In this document: one piece after another, positions 10,064-21,500 of the stretch
Numbering within the stretch: the stretch's first letter is position 1
How the letters are laid out: every line of letters begins with the position of its first letter
DNA from: Phytophthora colocasiae
Taxonomy: Eukaryota; Oomycota; Peronosporomycetes; Peronosporales; Peronosporaceae
Assembly (NCBI GenBank): GCA_018806915.1
Contig: JAGKQI010000095.1
Coordinates: forward strand, 496,001-560,000
Length of the DNA: 64,000 nucleotides
Direction: 5' to 3'
Made by a program: the position numbers and the translations under genes
The notes under the pieces: generated by a model
Seen by the model: the letters and a program-made list of their open reading frames with translations, nothing else
Told to the model about the DNA's origin: nothing
Database searches by the model: none

Positions 10064-10574
10064 TAAAATGTGTAGAATTCCCTCACGTAATTCCTCGAAC
10101 TCCGAGAAGCTTCGTGCAATCTTTAATACTGGAGACCTTTGCTTTAACGATAACCGTGACGTGGGGCTACTTAACTGCACTTCCAGGACGTAAAGCAATG
10201 TTGAATCTTGATTGATTCGAGTCTCAACGATGTCGATACTGTTTATTTTACTCAGAAAATCGACAGCAGTACTCGCTCTCCAACGTCGATGTGCTTCGTA
10301 GTTCAGACACTGCTGGTGTTCAGGCTTTGCTGGTTGTAGGACGGGAGTTGCAGCCACAACTTCACCGCTTTGATTGACCAGCGTAGGTGTTAACGGCTCG
10401 AGAGTGCCGACGTCTGTAGGTGTCGACTCCATCACGTCAGTTCGGCTTTGAGAGCTTGAAGAAGGTGGAAGTACGTGTACCGCGTGTGCGGTGCTCACCA
10501 TCACCATTTCACAACTCTCCTTGCACTTCCGATATGGGTGGTATCGGCTGATACAGGGTGAAGGAAGCAGTAGC

Positions 10575-10974
10575 CTATGAGTCATGAGGGACAGAGTAAT
10601 GAAAGACAACGTCTTTCATGAACTGAGATAGGATTTCCTTGACTGGAGTTCCTATTACTAGCTTGGCGACACTACGGGGCTGCTTGAACTTAAAGCGAAT
10701 GTACACTACGGACAAGTGCATTGTGGTAAAATACTCACTGCGTTTAGCACACGTTCGCGTAAAGTTTGAAACTCAGAAAACACTTTTTCCACCATGAACG
10801 TTGGGTCGTCCCGTAGGATTCAGTTCCATCCGTGAGCTGTCGACTGTTGTAAATCCCCACACAATCGACTCTACCGATGAATTTGACGGCAAGATTCCTC
10901 CTCCACCGTCGGTGTGCGTCTTGATCCACCTGCAGACGCTCTTGTGGCTCTCCGACGGGGGAATTTGGTGTCAA
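10575..10974 (-). pseudogene. decayed tandem copy of the PX-like gene
   Basis: Pieces in different frames match the neighbouring PX-like gene in order: DAHRRWRRNLAVKFIGRVDCVGIY (versus EAHRRWRASTAVDFLSKINSIDI), then VFSEFQTLRERVL, then AVSILPQCTC, then VYIRFKFKQPRSV and ILSQFMKD, ending at TAG 10575-10577. At least two frameshifts separate them. Its end overlaps the ATG region of the PX-like gene at 10585, so the two form a head-to-tail tandem pair. Confidence 0.65.
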
Positions 10975-11829
10975 TTTAGAATCTCTGCGAGATACTTCAG
11001 CAGCGCGGCAAACAAGTTGTGGTAAGGTCTCTCGTATCCATCGAATTTGCTTGGAAACCTGTGTCGAACACTGGCGAAAAACTTACTTTGCTTTGCGAAC
11101 GAAAACCGCAATTTGCCAACAAGGATTGGACAGCGCTGAGGGTAACAGTTAGATCCAGAATAGTTCCGCATGATATTTTCCTGCTCTATCGACAATTGAC
11201 GCAAGTATTTCGTCGAGTACTCGAGAAGGTGGAATGCAAGCTATCGAATATTCACTTGCGCCGCCCGTTTTCGAGATAGCTGTCGCTGCCTCAGATCCTA
11301 CAGAGCACACAGTTCGGTTCTTCCCTTGAATTGATGCATCACCCGCTAGAAGATTTGGGATGTCCTAGGGAACGAATACATCTAACGTTGGCCAGCTTAC
11401 TATAGCTCTGAGGGCCTTACTTCCTGTGGTGCATGATGTGATGCTGCGATTGTATTTCGGAGACTTGATTGTGGGGCTCACGATTATATTTCCTGAATCG
11501 CTCAACTAAACAGAATATAAACAATTGAGCAGTGTATTTTTTGCGTGTCCAAAGTGGCTTCAATGTGGCGCAAGATATGGACTCCATGGGCACATTTCTT
11601 TCAGTCGTCATTGACTTGGCGATTTTTGCTTTTTCCTGAGCCTAGTGCATTCAAAGAGGAACCAAAAAGTTCTTTTTTGTATTGCAAACAGCTATTGTTT
11701 TTCATGCGGTTTGGAGACTTCGGAACGACTTCCGTCAAACATTAGCTCACACGCCAAATATCGGCAAGCTGCAAAATTCCTTCAAGAAGCACTGCCAATT
11801 TATCACACGGTTGCTTGTGATCGATCTAC
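10975..11829. other. intergenic, no recognised gene
   Basis: About 855 bp between the PX pseudogene and the MULE. Only short frames occur. The part at 10975-11280 may be the decayed upstream end of the PX paralog, but I could not align it convincingly. No RNA gene or repeat was recognised in the rest. Confidence 0.4.
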
Positions 11830-12003
11830 TTTCTGAAGGGAGTGAGTGCTGCACCCACCTCGTGCACATGGGACGGGACTCCTTTTTCCCTAACCCTTCA
11901 AACTCGTATCCGTCTTGCGGATATACGTCGACGTATAGCGGTATATTTCTCCCCCCCCCACTCATTTTTGCAGCGGGGGAAAATCAGTAGCAACCAGGAA
12001 GCC

Positions 12004-15000
12004 ATGACGCCCGACCTGCGCGTCAAAGCGGTGGTGCGGCCGCCACGACAAGGGGACCAGAGTGACGGGGAGGAGACGGTGGACAGTGATGAGGAGTGGG
12101 TCGAATCGTCGGCGGAGTCGTCAAGTACTGCCAGCTCCACGTCGAAGAAGCGTCGCTCGGGTGCTTCTGATCGCCTTCGGGCAACGCAGAACGTCGAACA
12201 GAGAGCGGTTATTGCGCCGCCACCCGAGAAAACAGAATTTGATTCATGGGGCGCATTCGACGTGTATCTGAAATCCTATTCAGCCGAGACATACCAGGTA
12301 ACGTTTGTTGTACCTAACATTACAACTGAATCGCTTTTGCAGGTCCTAACTTCTTTTTTTTTATTCCACTACTGCGTGCAGAGCTTCCGCATTCGCACTA
12401 ATAACAAAGTCGCATCCAGAAACAACAAAATTCGAGACTCCGGGTCTACGAAGCCGCTTGTGCCCGAGGAGTGGGTTCACTACTCCAAGACGTTCGTCTG
12501 TACGCACGCAGGGAAATACAAGCCGCGTGGACAAGGCAAGAGAAAGCGGCAAGAGTCGAGAGCTCTTGAGTGCGACGTGCAGGTATGTGGAGCTCAGTTG
12601 GGTTTAGTTGGGTTCAGTTGGGTTTGATTGGGCTCTGTTGGGCTCGAACAAAATACAGTTGTGCTCCTGTTGGTCTTATATAAGCTCACGTACAATTTGT
12701 ATTGTTTTCTAGATCAATGCATGCGTGCAAGTGGCTGATTCGGCGGCGGCTATTCCTACGTTTGTGCTGCGAATTACTGCTGCCCGTTTGGAGCACAATC
12801 ATTCCCTTTCTAGACATACATTCGACCATTATCCCCACAACCGGACAGCTATCGAGCCTGAGCTAGCGGGGACTGTTAGCGAGCTTGTCAAAGCCGGGGC
12901 CAAGAAGAAACGCATTCTGCAGTTCATCCACGAGAATTCCAGCTGCAACCCAACGAGCCAGGACATTCACAATTTGGTGCGCAAGTTGAAGAAGCAGACC
13001 CATACAGCTCAAACGTCGGCGAAAAGATTGAAACAGTGGATGGCCGAATTCACGCAGGAGCCAGGGAATGTTGGAGGCGTTTTCGTCGACTCCGTACATG
13101 ATAAGGTATGATCGCTATGGTATTGTCTGCGTAACCATCATTTATTTTAATTGCGGTTATGTCGATGTTAGACTGTAGCTACCTGTATAACCCTGCAGAC
13201 GAAGCACATGCGGGAGCTCTTCGAGCGTTTTCCAGAGGTCGTAATGATCGACGCCACGCATGGGACAAACTTGTCGAAGTACAAAGTTTTCTCGATCATG
13301 GCTCATGACTCTTTTGGCAAGGGCCAGTTCGTTCAACACGCAGTGATTCAGAACGAGCGCAACTCCACACTGTTGACGGCCCTAGAGCAGTTCAAGCGGT
13401 ACAATTCGGCGTGGAGTCGCATCAAATGCATTTTGATCGACAAAGACTTCGGCGAGATCAGCGTGTTGAAAAAGGCTTTCCCGGACGCGACGTTGCTGTT
13501 ATGTCAGTTCCACGTGTTGAAGTATCTGCGGGAGCAAATTGCGTCGAAGGACTTTGGGTTCAATTCTTGGCAGAAGCAGCAATTACATGGATTGGTCAAC
13601 TTGATGGTATACGCGAAGACGGAGCGGCAGTATATGCGACTGCGCGAGTACATGCGTCACCTTATAGACGTCGGAACGGGCAGGGTGTCCAGTAGAACGG
13701 AGTTGGGCGCGGTTGGTGACCAGTTGGTGACCAGTCGGGTTGAGGTGGGTGCTGATGGTGAAGCGCGTGAAGAGTGCAAGCACCCATTTGAAGCGTACTT
13801 CGTGAAAAACTGGGATAACTGTCGTCCAATGTGGTGTGCGTTTGAAAGGCAGAATGCTTGCACCTTGGGTAACAACACCAATAATCGTCTCGAATCTTCC
13901 TGGAAGCAGTTGAAGGAACTTGTGGACTCCTTCATGCAAGTGGATGAGTGCATCGTATCGATAATGGTCTACCAAGCCCAGGCAGAGAGGAAGTTTCTGG
14001 ATGCGGTCTACAAACTATCGGTTGTGCATCATCCGAAGTACGATCAAGAGATGGATTTCCTGTCGAAGTTGGTGAGCGATCACGCATGTGAACTTGTGTA
14101 CGAGCAATACATTTTCGCGACCACATCAGCGAAGTATAAATTTCACGAGGCAGTCCCTGGTGTGTACCTGATTCAGAGCAACACAGACGATGAAGACGCA
14201 TTGGATGAGCCTAACAGCGAGTACTCCGTCACAAAATCGAGTTGGTCATGCTCCTGTTTGTTCATGGCTTCGCGTTTATTGCCATGTCGTCACGTGTTCT
14301 TCATTCGTAAGGCACTCAACTTTGAGAACGTGATTCCTACCCAGCTTCTGGATTCTCGTTGGCTGCTCTCTTCGCTTCGGGTGGAGCCAGCTTACTGATG
14401 AACCTTTTCGCGTGTCCAGAGTGTTGAAGGAGACCAACACGACATGGGATTCCAACCGGAAGTTCCGCGAAGCTAATTTCGTGGCAAATACCATTAGTGA
14501 GCACTTGAGTGGCCTGGGAATGGTGGAGTACCAGACAGCGATGAAGGCTTTGCGAGGAGTTGCTACACTTTTCAAACATGGCGACTACGGTGCCATTTTC
14601 AGTGCAGCAAGTGGCCGTGACATCGGAGAATTGAACAGTGAGAATATCGGCAGGAGAGGCGATGTGAGCCAGCAAAATACAACCAGCGGAGTGGTGACCA
14701 ACACATCGAAAGAAATTGAATCTATCCCGTCTGGACAAGAGAATGATGCAAGCCAAGGTGTGTCTTCTGTTTCTTCCGTGGAGGTCACGCAAATTTGCGC
14801 AGCCCTACCAGATTCAACCACGGGTGGTGACGAGTTGGGCGCTGGTGGTGACGAGTTGGGCGCTGGTGGTGACGGGTTGGGAGCTGGCGGTCACGGGTTG
14901 GGAGCTGGTGGTCACGGGTTGGGAGCTGGTGGTCACGAGACGGCGACAGAAGCCGAAAATGTCTGCATTGAAAGCGATACCCCTCACGAAACTGAAGACT

Positions 15001-15284
15001 ACAACTCGAGACTGACTCTTGCAAATTTGACTGATGATTTCCAGATCCTGAGCCCGCCGAAGGCCAGGGGGCGTCCAAAGCAAAAACTACGGGTCGTCAA
15101 AGCAAAGCGGACTCAGGCTATTGCAATGGTACAGGAAGATTTGGTCATGCACGAGCGCCAAATGAATCTACTGACTGTTTACGAACTACTGGATGATAAG
15201 CCCACCTACAACTCGACACGACAAGCTGCTACGGTTCAAGGAGTTTATGTTCGCAAACAAGCCGAAGGCCCCCATCCCCCATGA
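12004..15284 (+). pseudogene. MULE transposase, FAR1-type, spliced, with a frameshift near its C-terminus
   Basis: Exons inferred at 12004-12297, 12382-12582, 12713-13105 and 13199-14398, all introns phase 0 with GT-AG ends (84, 130 and 93 bp). In order: an acidic N-terminus; a FAR1/WRKY-GCM1-type zinc domain (FVCTHAGKYKPRG ... CDVQ ... LEHNHSLS); the MULE catalytic domain with MIDATHGTN, ILIDKDFGE, LCQFHVLKYL and the Glu in NNRLESSWKQL; and a SWIM zinc finger (CSCLFMASRLLPCRH). After about 14380 the frame shifts: the SWIM-end frame stops at 14398, while the expected continuation (FREANFVANTISEHL) lies in the next frame at 14412-15284 and carries Gly-rich 21 bp repeats. No plausible intron repairs this, so a one-base indel is likely. 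Confidence 0.8.
14823..14927 (+). repeat. 21 bp tandem repeat inside the MULE frame
   Basis: Five complete copies and a partial sixth of a 21 bp unit (ggtggtgacgagttgggcgc-type) encoding GGDELGA/GGHGLGA. The unit changes gradually from left to right. It forms a flexible Gly-rich linker between the transposase and protease parts. Confidence 0.9.
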
Positions 15285-16221
15285 GATTACCAAACTGCCC
15301 CCCACAAAACCTCTTATGCGACCAGAAGAGGTAGTGCGAATCTTTCCCATGCAATTCCTCAACAAGTGCACCTCCGCAGTCACGGCCTACCAAGCGAAAA
15401 AACCAGGAACGTTGGAGATGCAGCTGGCTCTGGAGATCGTTGGTGTTGGAGTGTTCGCGAACTCTACAATAGCTCTCATGCGAAAGTGGCACACCGCAGT
15501 AAAATTCATTAAGAAGACCAAAAGAGCACTCACTTGGATTGATCGGCTAGACTTCACACGCAACGGGAACTCTAGTTTCTACGTCGAGGAGGACCCAGCT
15601 ATACCTACGCTGCTTGCAGGATTGCCAGTTATGTCTAACGAATATGCAGACATGGTGGATCTGGCTGCGAAGGAAACCCTTAGCGCCCAAGTCATGCAGA
15701 TGATCCTACACAAATTGTTCGGAGCGGAGCCTGGTGTTCGAGTGATTGACCCGTCCAGCCTGGGAATTTCAAATGGAGCTATTACGACGGACAGCGGGCA
15801 TTTCAAACGGGCGTTGGCTGGGGTCACGAAGGAAATGAAAGTACTCTTTTCAGTCAACTGCAACAACAACCACTGGTGTGGTGTGCTGATGAATCTGGAG
15901 AAGGGCAGAGTGTACGTCTACGACTCGATGGCGTCCTCCTATGCTACCAGTATCCGTGCCGTGACACAGCAGATGATCCCGATGATACCAGAAAGTGTCA
16001 GACCCAGCGTTCGCTTGGTGACCCACGATCCTGGCCTTGGCATCCAGAGCGACAGCTACAACTGTGGTGTGTACGTACTGCTGGCGTTCGAGATATTCTG
16101 TGGGTCAGAGCCGCTCGGTCACCTCGACAAGAAGACTCTGCAATGCATGCGCTACCGCTACTTGCGCATGTGTATGAAGGAAGAAAGAAATAGCAGTAGC
16201 AGTAGCAGTAGCAGTAGCTAA
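15193..16221 (+). CDS. Ulp1-type (C48) cysteine protease domain carried by the MULE
   Basis: 342 residues from the ATG at 15193. The C-terminal part has the C48 triad layout: His in NNHWCGVLMN, Asp in VYVYDSM, and Gln/Cys in GIQSDSYNCGVYVL. Ulp1-family enzymes cleave SUMO and SUMO-like proteins from targets. Plant MULEs of the Kaonashi type are known to carry such domains. The frame overlaps the end of the transposase frame (15193-15284) in another phase; it may originally have been one long protein now split by an indel near 15230. It ends in a run of nine Ser encoded by an agt/agc repeat at about 16192-16218. Confidence 0.8.
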   Translation: MISPPTTRHDKLLRFKEFMFANKPKAPIPHEITKLPPTKPLMRPEEVVRIFPMQFLNKCTSAVTAYQAKKPGTLEMQLALEIVGVGVFANSTIALMRKWHTAVKFIKKTKRALTWIDRLDFTRNGNSSFYVEEDPAIPTLLAGLPVMSNEYADMVDLAAKETLSAQVMQMILHKLFGAEPGVRVIDPSSLGISNGAITTDSGHFKRALAGVTKEMKVLFSVNCNNNHWCGVLMNLEKGRVYVYDSMASSYATSIRAVTQQMIPMIPESVRPSVRLVTHDPGLGIQSDSYNCGVYVLLAFEIFCGSEPLGHLDKKTLQCMRYRYLRMCMKEERNSSSSSSSSS

Positions 16222-16658
16222 TTGGCCGTTTTCATGAAAGTAAGGAGAAGCAGCAAATAAGTCAATGAAGATGTTGCATCGAACTATGTTTGTTGAGTTA
16301 TATGCTTGATAATGTCTTTTAGAAATTGAAAGAGAAGCCCAGCAGAATCTTTGGCCTCCAGAGCTGATGCTGTCGCTCCGGCTCTTTGGTATCTTCCGGA
16401 TATACGTGTATATTGTATAATTTTTGCAACGGCTTTCGACTTGGGTGCACTAGTGGGTGCGAGAAGGGTGTCCGACGGTCACGATTGGGTGCAGGTTGGG
16501 CGTCGTAAATCTGGCCTGTCCCGTCCCATGTGCATGAGGTGGGTGCAGCAACGAGTGCCCTTTCTGAAAGGAAAAAAAAATAGTTTAATCTTGAGATAAA
16601 ATCACATCCACCGATAATTTACCCGTCATTTTATTTTATCTTGGATTTTCATTTTAAT

Positions 16659-17345
16659 ATGAGCGAGAATGAAGTGGATTCGTTGGACGCCTACATGGCG
16701 TCATTGCAACTACCAGAAGACCAGTCGCAATCCATGGCTCAAGCAAGGTCCGAGCATAACGTTAGTCGCTCTAGTGTACAATCCGAGCGCATTGTCGTCG
16801 TGAAGAACCGCCGGTATCGTCGACTGCAGCAGCTACTGGACGACAGTGAAGAGGGACAGTATTTCTCGGACAGTATGATGCAGCAGCGCAGCCCCGCGCT
16901 GTTCCACTTCTACTTAGGACAGTATCTAGGCCTCGACAAGAGTGCCAATTCATTAGAAGATAGTGGTGAACAGTCATTATCCTCTTTCCTTATGGATACG
17001 TGTCAGCGCAAAGAGATGGAGATTCGACGGACGGCGGAGCAAGATACATGGGGTAAATTTACAGCTGTAGACGAGAAGCAGGAACGGGATCGATTAGATA
17101 AGTTGTATGAAGAAGATAATACCCAAGCGAAGGAGGAGGAAGAAGAAGAAAGTGAAGAAGAGGACATGGCGGAATTTTCCATTCAGGAACGACGTCAACT
17201 GCTCATTGAGATCATGAGCTCAAGGTTCCTGGACGGGAAAGACAATGAGTACGTGAACTACGCAGAGATCGATGCAGATGAGAGGTTGGACGACTTAGAT
17301 ACGATTCAGCGTGATGAAGAAGACAGATATTTCGAAGGAGGATAA
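16659..17345 (+). CDS. CCDC97-like protein
   Basis: 228 residues from the ATG at 16659. Two blocks are diagnostic: RSPALFHFYLGQYL (about 84-97) and the C-terminal RRQLLIEIMSSRFLDGKDNE with DERLDDLD..QRDEEDRYFE. CCDC97 proteins are conserved eukaryotic factors associated with the SF3b part of the U2 snRNP, so a nuclear splicing-related role is expected. A highly acidic Glu run (about 157-172) separates the blocks. The gene starts only 90 bp after the MULE target duplication, so the MULE inserted into its promoter side. Confidence 0.8.
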   Translation: MSENEVDSLDAYMASLQLPEDQSQSMAQARSEHNVSRSSVQSERIVVVKNRRYRRLQQLLDDSEEGQYFSDSMMQQRSPALFHFYLGQYLGLDKSANSLEDSGEQSLSSFLMDTCQRKEMEIRRTAEQDTWGKFTAVDEKQERDRLDKLYEEDNTQAKEEEEEESEEEDMAEFSIQERRQLLIEIMSSRFLDGKDNEYVNYAEIDADERLDDLDTIQRDEEDRYFEGG

Positions 17346-17367
17346 TATCTACTGAAAAAGACCACTA

Positions 17368-18282
17368 CACTAACTACAGCATTTAGTGTTAGTGGATGAA
17401 TAGTGTTAGTTTTTATATAGTGTTATTAACACTAATTTGTGTGGGCTCTGAAAGGCAAGAAAAACTAACACTATTTTAGGTATGGCGGCAGAGAAGCTCA
17501 GACCAATGCATATGCAGCTCAAACACTTCCTAACATTCTCCAAGAGCAGCACTTCGCCACCCACAACCTTTGCAATGCCTACTGCTCACGACACGAATTA
17601 TCCTGCCGCACCAAGCACGCATCCGTCGATATCTCAAGCACCACCTACCGTTTCTACTCCGCAAGTGTGCTCGACAAAACGACCATACACGATTGTTGTG
17701 GCAATGAATCGTGCCAGACGACTAGCTCAACAGCAACGCGAATGCGCGCAAGCGCGTAAAAACGCTGGCTCACATGAACCTAGTGCGCCCGGAACTGGTG
17801 AAGATGACATCTCACAAGTCGCGCAAGTTGAAGTATCAAAAACTTCAGGAAAACGTAAACGACAGGTCCAACACGTCGTGACAAAGCAAGAGCGATATTC
17901 GGTTATTAATTGGATGATTGTTGTGGTCTTGCTACCGTAAATGGCAAGTGGAGAATTGATCAGCTAAGTGAAGAGCTTCAGTTCATCATTGCAGATCATT
18001 ATGATCATTTTCAAGGCAAACCGGTTGAAGATGCTGGCCTAGCACAACTACAACCGTCTAAAGATCTTACACTAGCACAGGCTCAGACGCAAACCCTGTC
18101 TGGAGAGCTGCTAGAGGCTATTGTATAAGAATTCCTTCTTATTTATACCATCGCTAACACTAATTGTTTGTACCACAGATAGTGTTAGTTTTTAATTAGC
18201 GTTATTAACACTAATTTCAGTGCATAATCTCAGAGCAGGGCCTCATGAATAGTGTTATCAACACTAAATGCTGTAGTTAGTG
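17368..18282 (+). mobile_element. 915 bp MITE-like non-autonomous DNA element
   Basis: Bounded by TA at 17366-17367 and 18283-18284 and by 23 bp perfect inverted repeats starting CACTAACTACAGCATTTAGT. A second near-palindromic motif (AGTGTTATTAACACTAATTT, with AGCGTTATTAACAC on the right) lies about 50-90 bp inside each end. It carries remnants of an open frame. The TA flanks suggest a Tc1/mariner-related or similar mobiliser, while the CACTA start could also suggest a CACTA-type element; the superfamily is unresolved. It lies between the CCDC97-like and Sec7 genes. Confidence 0.7.
17482..18128 (+). pseudogene. transposase-like remnant inside the MITE-like element
   Basis: An ATG frame at 17482-17940 (152 codons; Pro/Ser/Thr-rich, then KRKRQVQHVVTKQERYSVINWM) is followed in another frame by NGKWRIDQLSEELQ to 18128. 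The basic run followed by a short helix resembles the N-terminal DNA-binding region of some transposases. No catalytic domain is present. It is probably what is left after internal deletion. Confidence 0.45.
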
Positions 18283-18465
18283 TACCCACTCTAAAGGATT
18301 AACCCCTTACATTAAAATTCGTGCGACCTTCGGTCAACCGCATGTTCAATCAACATCCGACACGTCATTCGGAATCACGAAGCGACAATACACCTGCGTT
18401 CGGCGTTCCGCCCCCGTGTCGACGCTGTATCTCGTCTTCTAGCGCTCTCCGTCTCGCCAGTAACT

Positions 18466-18481
18466 GCTCATTATCTTCACC
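18466..18481 (+). promoter_or_regulatory. candidate oomycete initiator element for the Sec7 gene
   Basis: GCTCATTATCTTCACC matches the start of the known oomycete Inr consensus (GCTCATTYYN...), 65 bp before the ATG at 18531. Its position argues for that ATG over the upstream one at 18342. Confidence 0.4.
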
Positions 18482-18530
18482 TGCATCTACTCTATCCGTC
18501 AAGCCCCATACACACAGAAAACTGGTCGCT

Positions 18531-21500
18531 ATGAACTGCGTCAAGGGCGAAATCCACAACGTCCTGTCCATGATGCGTGTAAATGCGCGTTGGGCGTCCA
18601 TGGACCGCTTCACGCAGGAGATCCCGGCATCTACGCAGTCCCCAATGATGCGTGCTTTCAAGCAGCTGCACTACGAGTTGCAATCCGTCACAGATCTCGC
18701 TGATGTGGATACAGTCACATATCTTCTTCCGTTTATTATGGTCATCGAGTCAGAACGCACGAGCGGCTTCATTACAGGGGCTGCGATCTCTGCCATCAAT
18801 AAGTTCCTGCTCTATGGGCTCATAACCTGTGAGTCTCTTCGAGCAGATGTAGCCATCAATCGCATCGCCGTGTGTGTTTCTCGCTGCAGATTCGAAGAAA
18901 CTCACAGAGCAGATGATGAAGCGGTACTGATGAAACTACTGGAGCTGGTGGAGTACTGTGTCCGCTGTGATGCAGGACACTTGATCTCGGGGGAAAATCT
19001 ATGGAAAATGCTGCAATTGTGCTGCAGTATCCGCTGCCAACCGAGATCCTCGATGCATTTGTGCAGGTCAGCAGATAACACGTTGTCACACTTGGTGTTG
19101 ACGGTATTCGACCGGATCGACGAGTTGGATACACAGCGGAAGACAAGTCAGCCGCTGTTACCATTATTACCACAGACACAACACATTCAGGGTGGAGCAG
19201 AGGTGAAAGAGGAGCAAGAAGCAGAGCCAGAGTACGATACAAGTCTGGATATTGGAGAACAGCTACCTGCTGTTCACGTGGAGCCTACTACAGACGCAGC
19301 TAAAGCAGCAGATAGACCGTACGGGATTCCACTGCTGGAAAGGATCCTGCACTTTATCTCCGGATTGATTTCACCGACGGCAAATGAGGAGGCCACGTGC
19401 GTTTTGGGGCTTCGGCTGATTAATGTCGTGTTGGAGACGGCGGGGACTGGACTGGGAAATCATCCGTGCTTGGTGTCGGTGCTACAGGGAGATTTATCCA
19501 AGTTCTTGCTGCAAAACTCCGAGACGGAAGAGCTGGGTATATTGTCCCTCACTCTGCGTGTTGTGTTCAACCTGTTCAACTCGATCAAGGACCACTTAAA
19601 AGTGCAGCTGGAAGTCTTCTTCACGAGCGTCCACATGCGCATCATTGACTCTCCGTCTTGCTCCAATGAGCAGAAGGAATTGGCTCTGGAGTCCCTCCTT
19701 GAGTTTTGTCGTGAGCCTGCGCTGATGCTAGACCTGTACATCAACTACGACTGCGATGTGCACTGTACCAACCTATTTGAGGTACTGTGTAAGTCACTGG
19801 CGAAGAACTGTCAGTCGATGTCCAGTCCTAACGGCAGTCTCAACGCTCTTACATTGCTCTGTCTTGAAGGGCTTTTAGCTGTGGTTGAATCTATCGCACG
19901 ACGCTGTCCATTGAACACCCCGGCGAAGACGTCAGGCTCCAGAACCTTCGGAAGCAACGCAGGTGTATTGAGCTTGAAAGGGTCGGATCTCGCACGGTTT
20001 ACTGCTGGCGGTTCTCCTGGCACGGAGAGTTCGTCCGCGGAGTTTCTGATGGAGGATATTTCGCCAATGTCCTCAGTGCGAGACCTCATGCACCTCGTGA
20101 TGTCCGGCAGTGAGAGTGATTCCGATTCAGAACAGAGTGAGGCCGATAATCCTGCAGACCAATTGGCCTGGCTGCACACTGCGCGTGAACGAACTGCTGA
20201 AGTTTTGCAGCAGCGGAAACGGATCAAGAAGCGCTATGCATTGGCTGCGGAGAAGTTCAACCACGATCAGAAGAACTGGATGGCGTTTTCGCAACAGATT
20301 GGGCTTTTACCGGAGAAATTGACCCCCGAATCCGTCGCTTCCTTCTTGCTGCACACTCCTGGGTTGAACAAGACACTGATCGGCGACTATATCGGCGACG
20401 GACCGGTTGAGAAGTACCCGTTTAATGCTGCAGTGCGAGATGCTTATGTAGCCATGTTCGACTTCCGCTCGGCTCCATCGTTGGACGAGGCACTGCGGAT
20501 GTTCTTGGCGAAATTCCGTCTGCCTGGTGAGGCACAGAAGATCGACCGGATGATGGAGGCGTTTTCCAAGCAGCTTTACGTACAAGCTGGGTCGTCAGGG
20601 CCTCTGGCAGACGCAGACGCGGCTTACGTGCTGTCGTTCAGCATCATCATGTTGAACACGGACCTGCATTCAGACCACATCGCGAAGAAAATGACTGTGG
20701 AAGAATTCATCCGGAACAACCGCGGCATCAATGCGGGCCAGGACCTGCCAACTGAATATCTGACGGATCTGTACTACAACATTCTGGAGAAGGAGATCCA
20801 GATGCAACACGACGTGTCCGACTTCATGGAATCTCCTTCTTCGACGGTCGACAGGTACTCAATGCAGTGGGATGGCGTTTTGAAGCGCTCGGAGAATGTG
20901 GTCGGCGCTAGTTTCACTTCAAACACAAGCATCCTGAAGCTACGGGCGGGTCTGTACGAGAAGGATATGTTCAATTTGATCTCGGAGAGCACTATCAGGA
21001 GTATTCTGCTGGCGTTTGAAAAGACCTGCGACCTGAACAACATGGAGCGGTCGTTAGAGGGGCTGAGCAACTGTGCCAAGATCATGCTGTACTTTGATAT
21101 GAGCGACGAGTTCAACAAGATCATGGGGTCTCTAGCCTCGTATTTCCTCACGTTTGCTCATGGAATCTTGAGTGGAGAGAAGGTATACGTCCCGCCGAGT
21201 ACCAGCAATGTGTTGAAGCCCTCTAATTCTTCATCCCCTTTGTCTCCATCCGAAAAAGGATCATCGGAAATCGTCGGAGAACGAATTGTTCGGCGACAAG
21301 ACGATGGATCGGAGATTGAGGTCTTGGCAGCTCCGCAGCACGTTGAAGGGTCAATTGACGAAGATTTAGTGCAAGGAGCGAAGACTCGTCGTGCTCTGTT
21401 GTCTCTCAAGTTGCTGTTCCAGTTCGTTCAGAACACGAACGAGTATTTCCGCAAGGGTTGGTCGAATGTCGTCGAGTGTATGCTGATGTTCAACGAGTTG

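Larger units (their letters stand above)
8359..10585 (-). pseudogene. PX-like domain gene interrupted by a Tc1/mariner element
   Basis: The 5' part is the complement of about 10066-10585 (ATG at 10585; Ser/Thr/Pro-rich N-terminus, then AHRRWRASTAVDF and a PX-like fold ending ARSFSEFEELREGIL). The 3' part is the complement of 8359-8634 and continues in the same frame with a Cys-pair segment (CTCQYC), FLVYVRFNLAQPRGFVKF and a helical end. The transposon at 8637-10063 lies exactly between them. Removing it with one TA leaves the frame continuous, so the gene was intact before insertion. PX domains bind phosphoinositides on membranes. As it stands the frame runs into the transposon end and stops at 9923, giving a truncated, chimeric protein. 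Confidence 0.75.
11839..16560 (+). mobile_element. Mutator-like element (MULE) with transposase and Ulp1-like protease
   Basis: A 4722 bp element bounded by TTTCTGAAG (11830-11838) and TTTCTGAAA (16561-16569), a 9 bp target duplication with one mismatch, typical of MULEs. The ends are inverted repeats: left starts GGAGTGAGTGCTGCACCC, right (reverse) GGGCACTCGTTGCTGCACCC, and both continue into ACCTC.TGCACATGGGACGGGAC. Inside, on the plus strand, are a spliced FAR1/MULE transposase, a Gly-rich linker and an Ulp1 protease domain. Two frameshifts break the long frame, so the copy may be inactive. Confidence 0.88.

Noticed and set aside
14785..15083. Minus-strand frames with repeated TRDHQLP-type units
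   Set aside because: They are the antisense reading of the 21 bp tandem repeat in the MULE.
17368..18282. Firm assignment of the element to the CACTA superfamily because of its CACTA start
   Set aside because: The flanking duplication visible is TA (2 bp), not a clear 3 bp one, so the family is left open.
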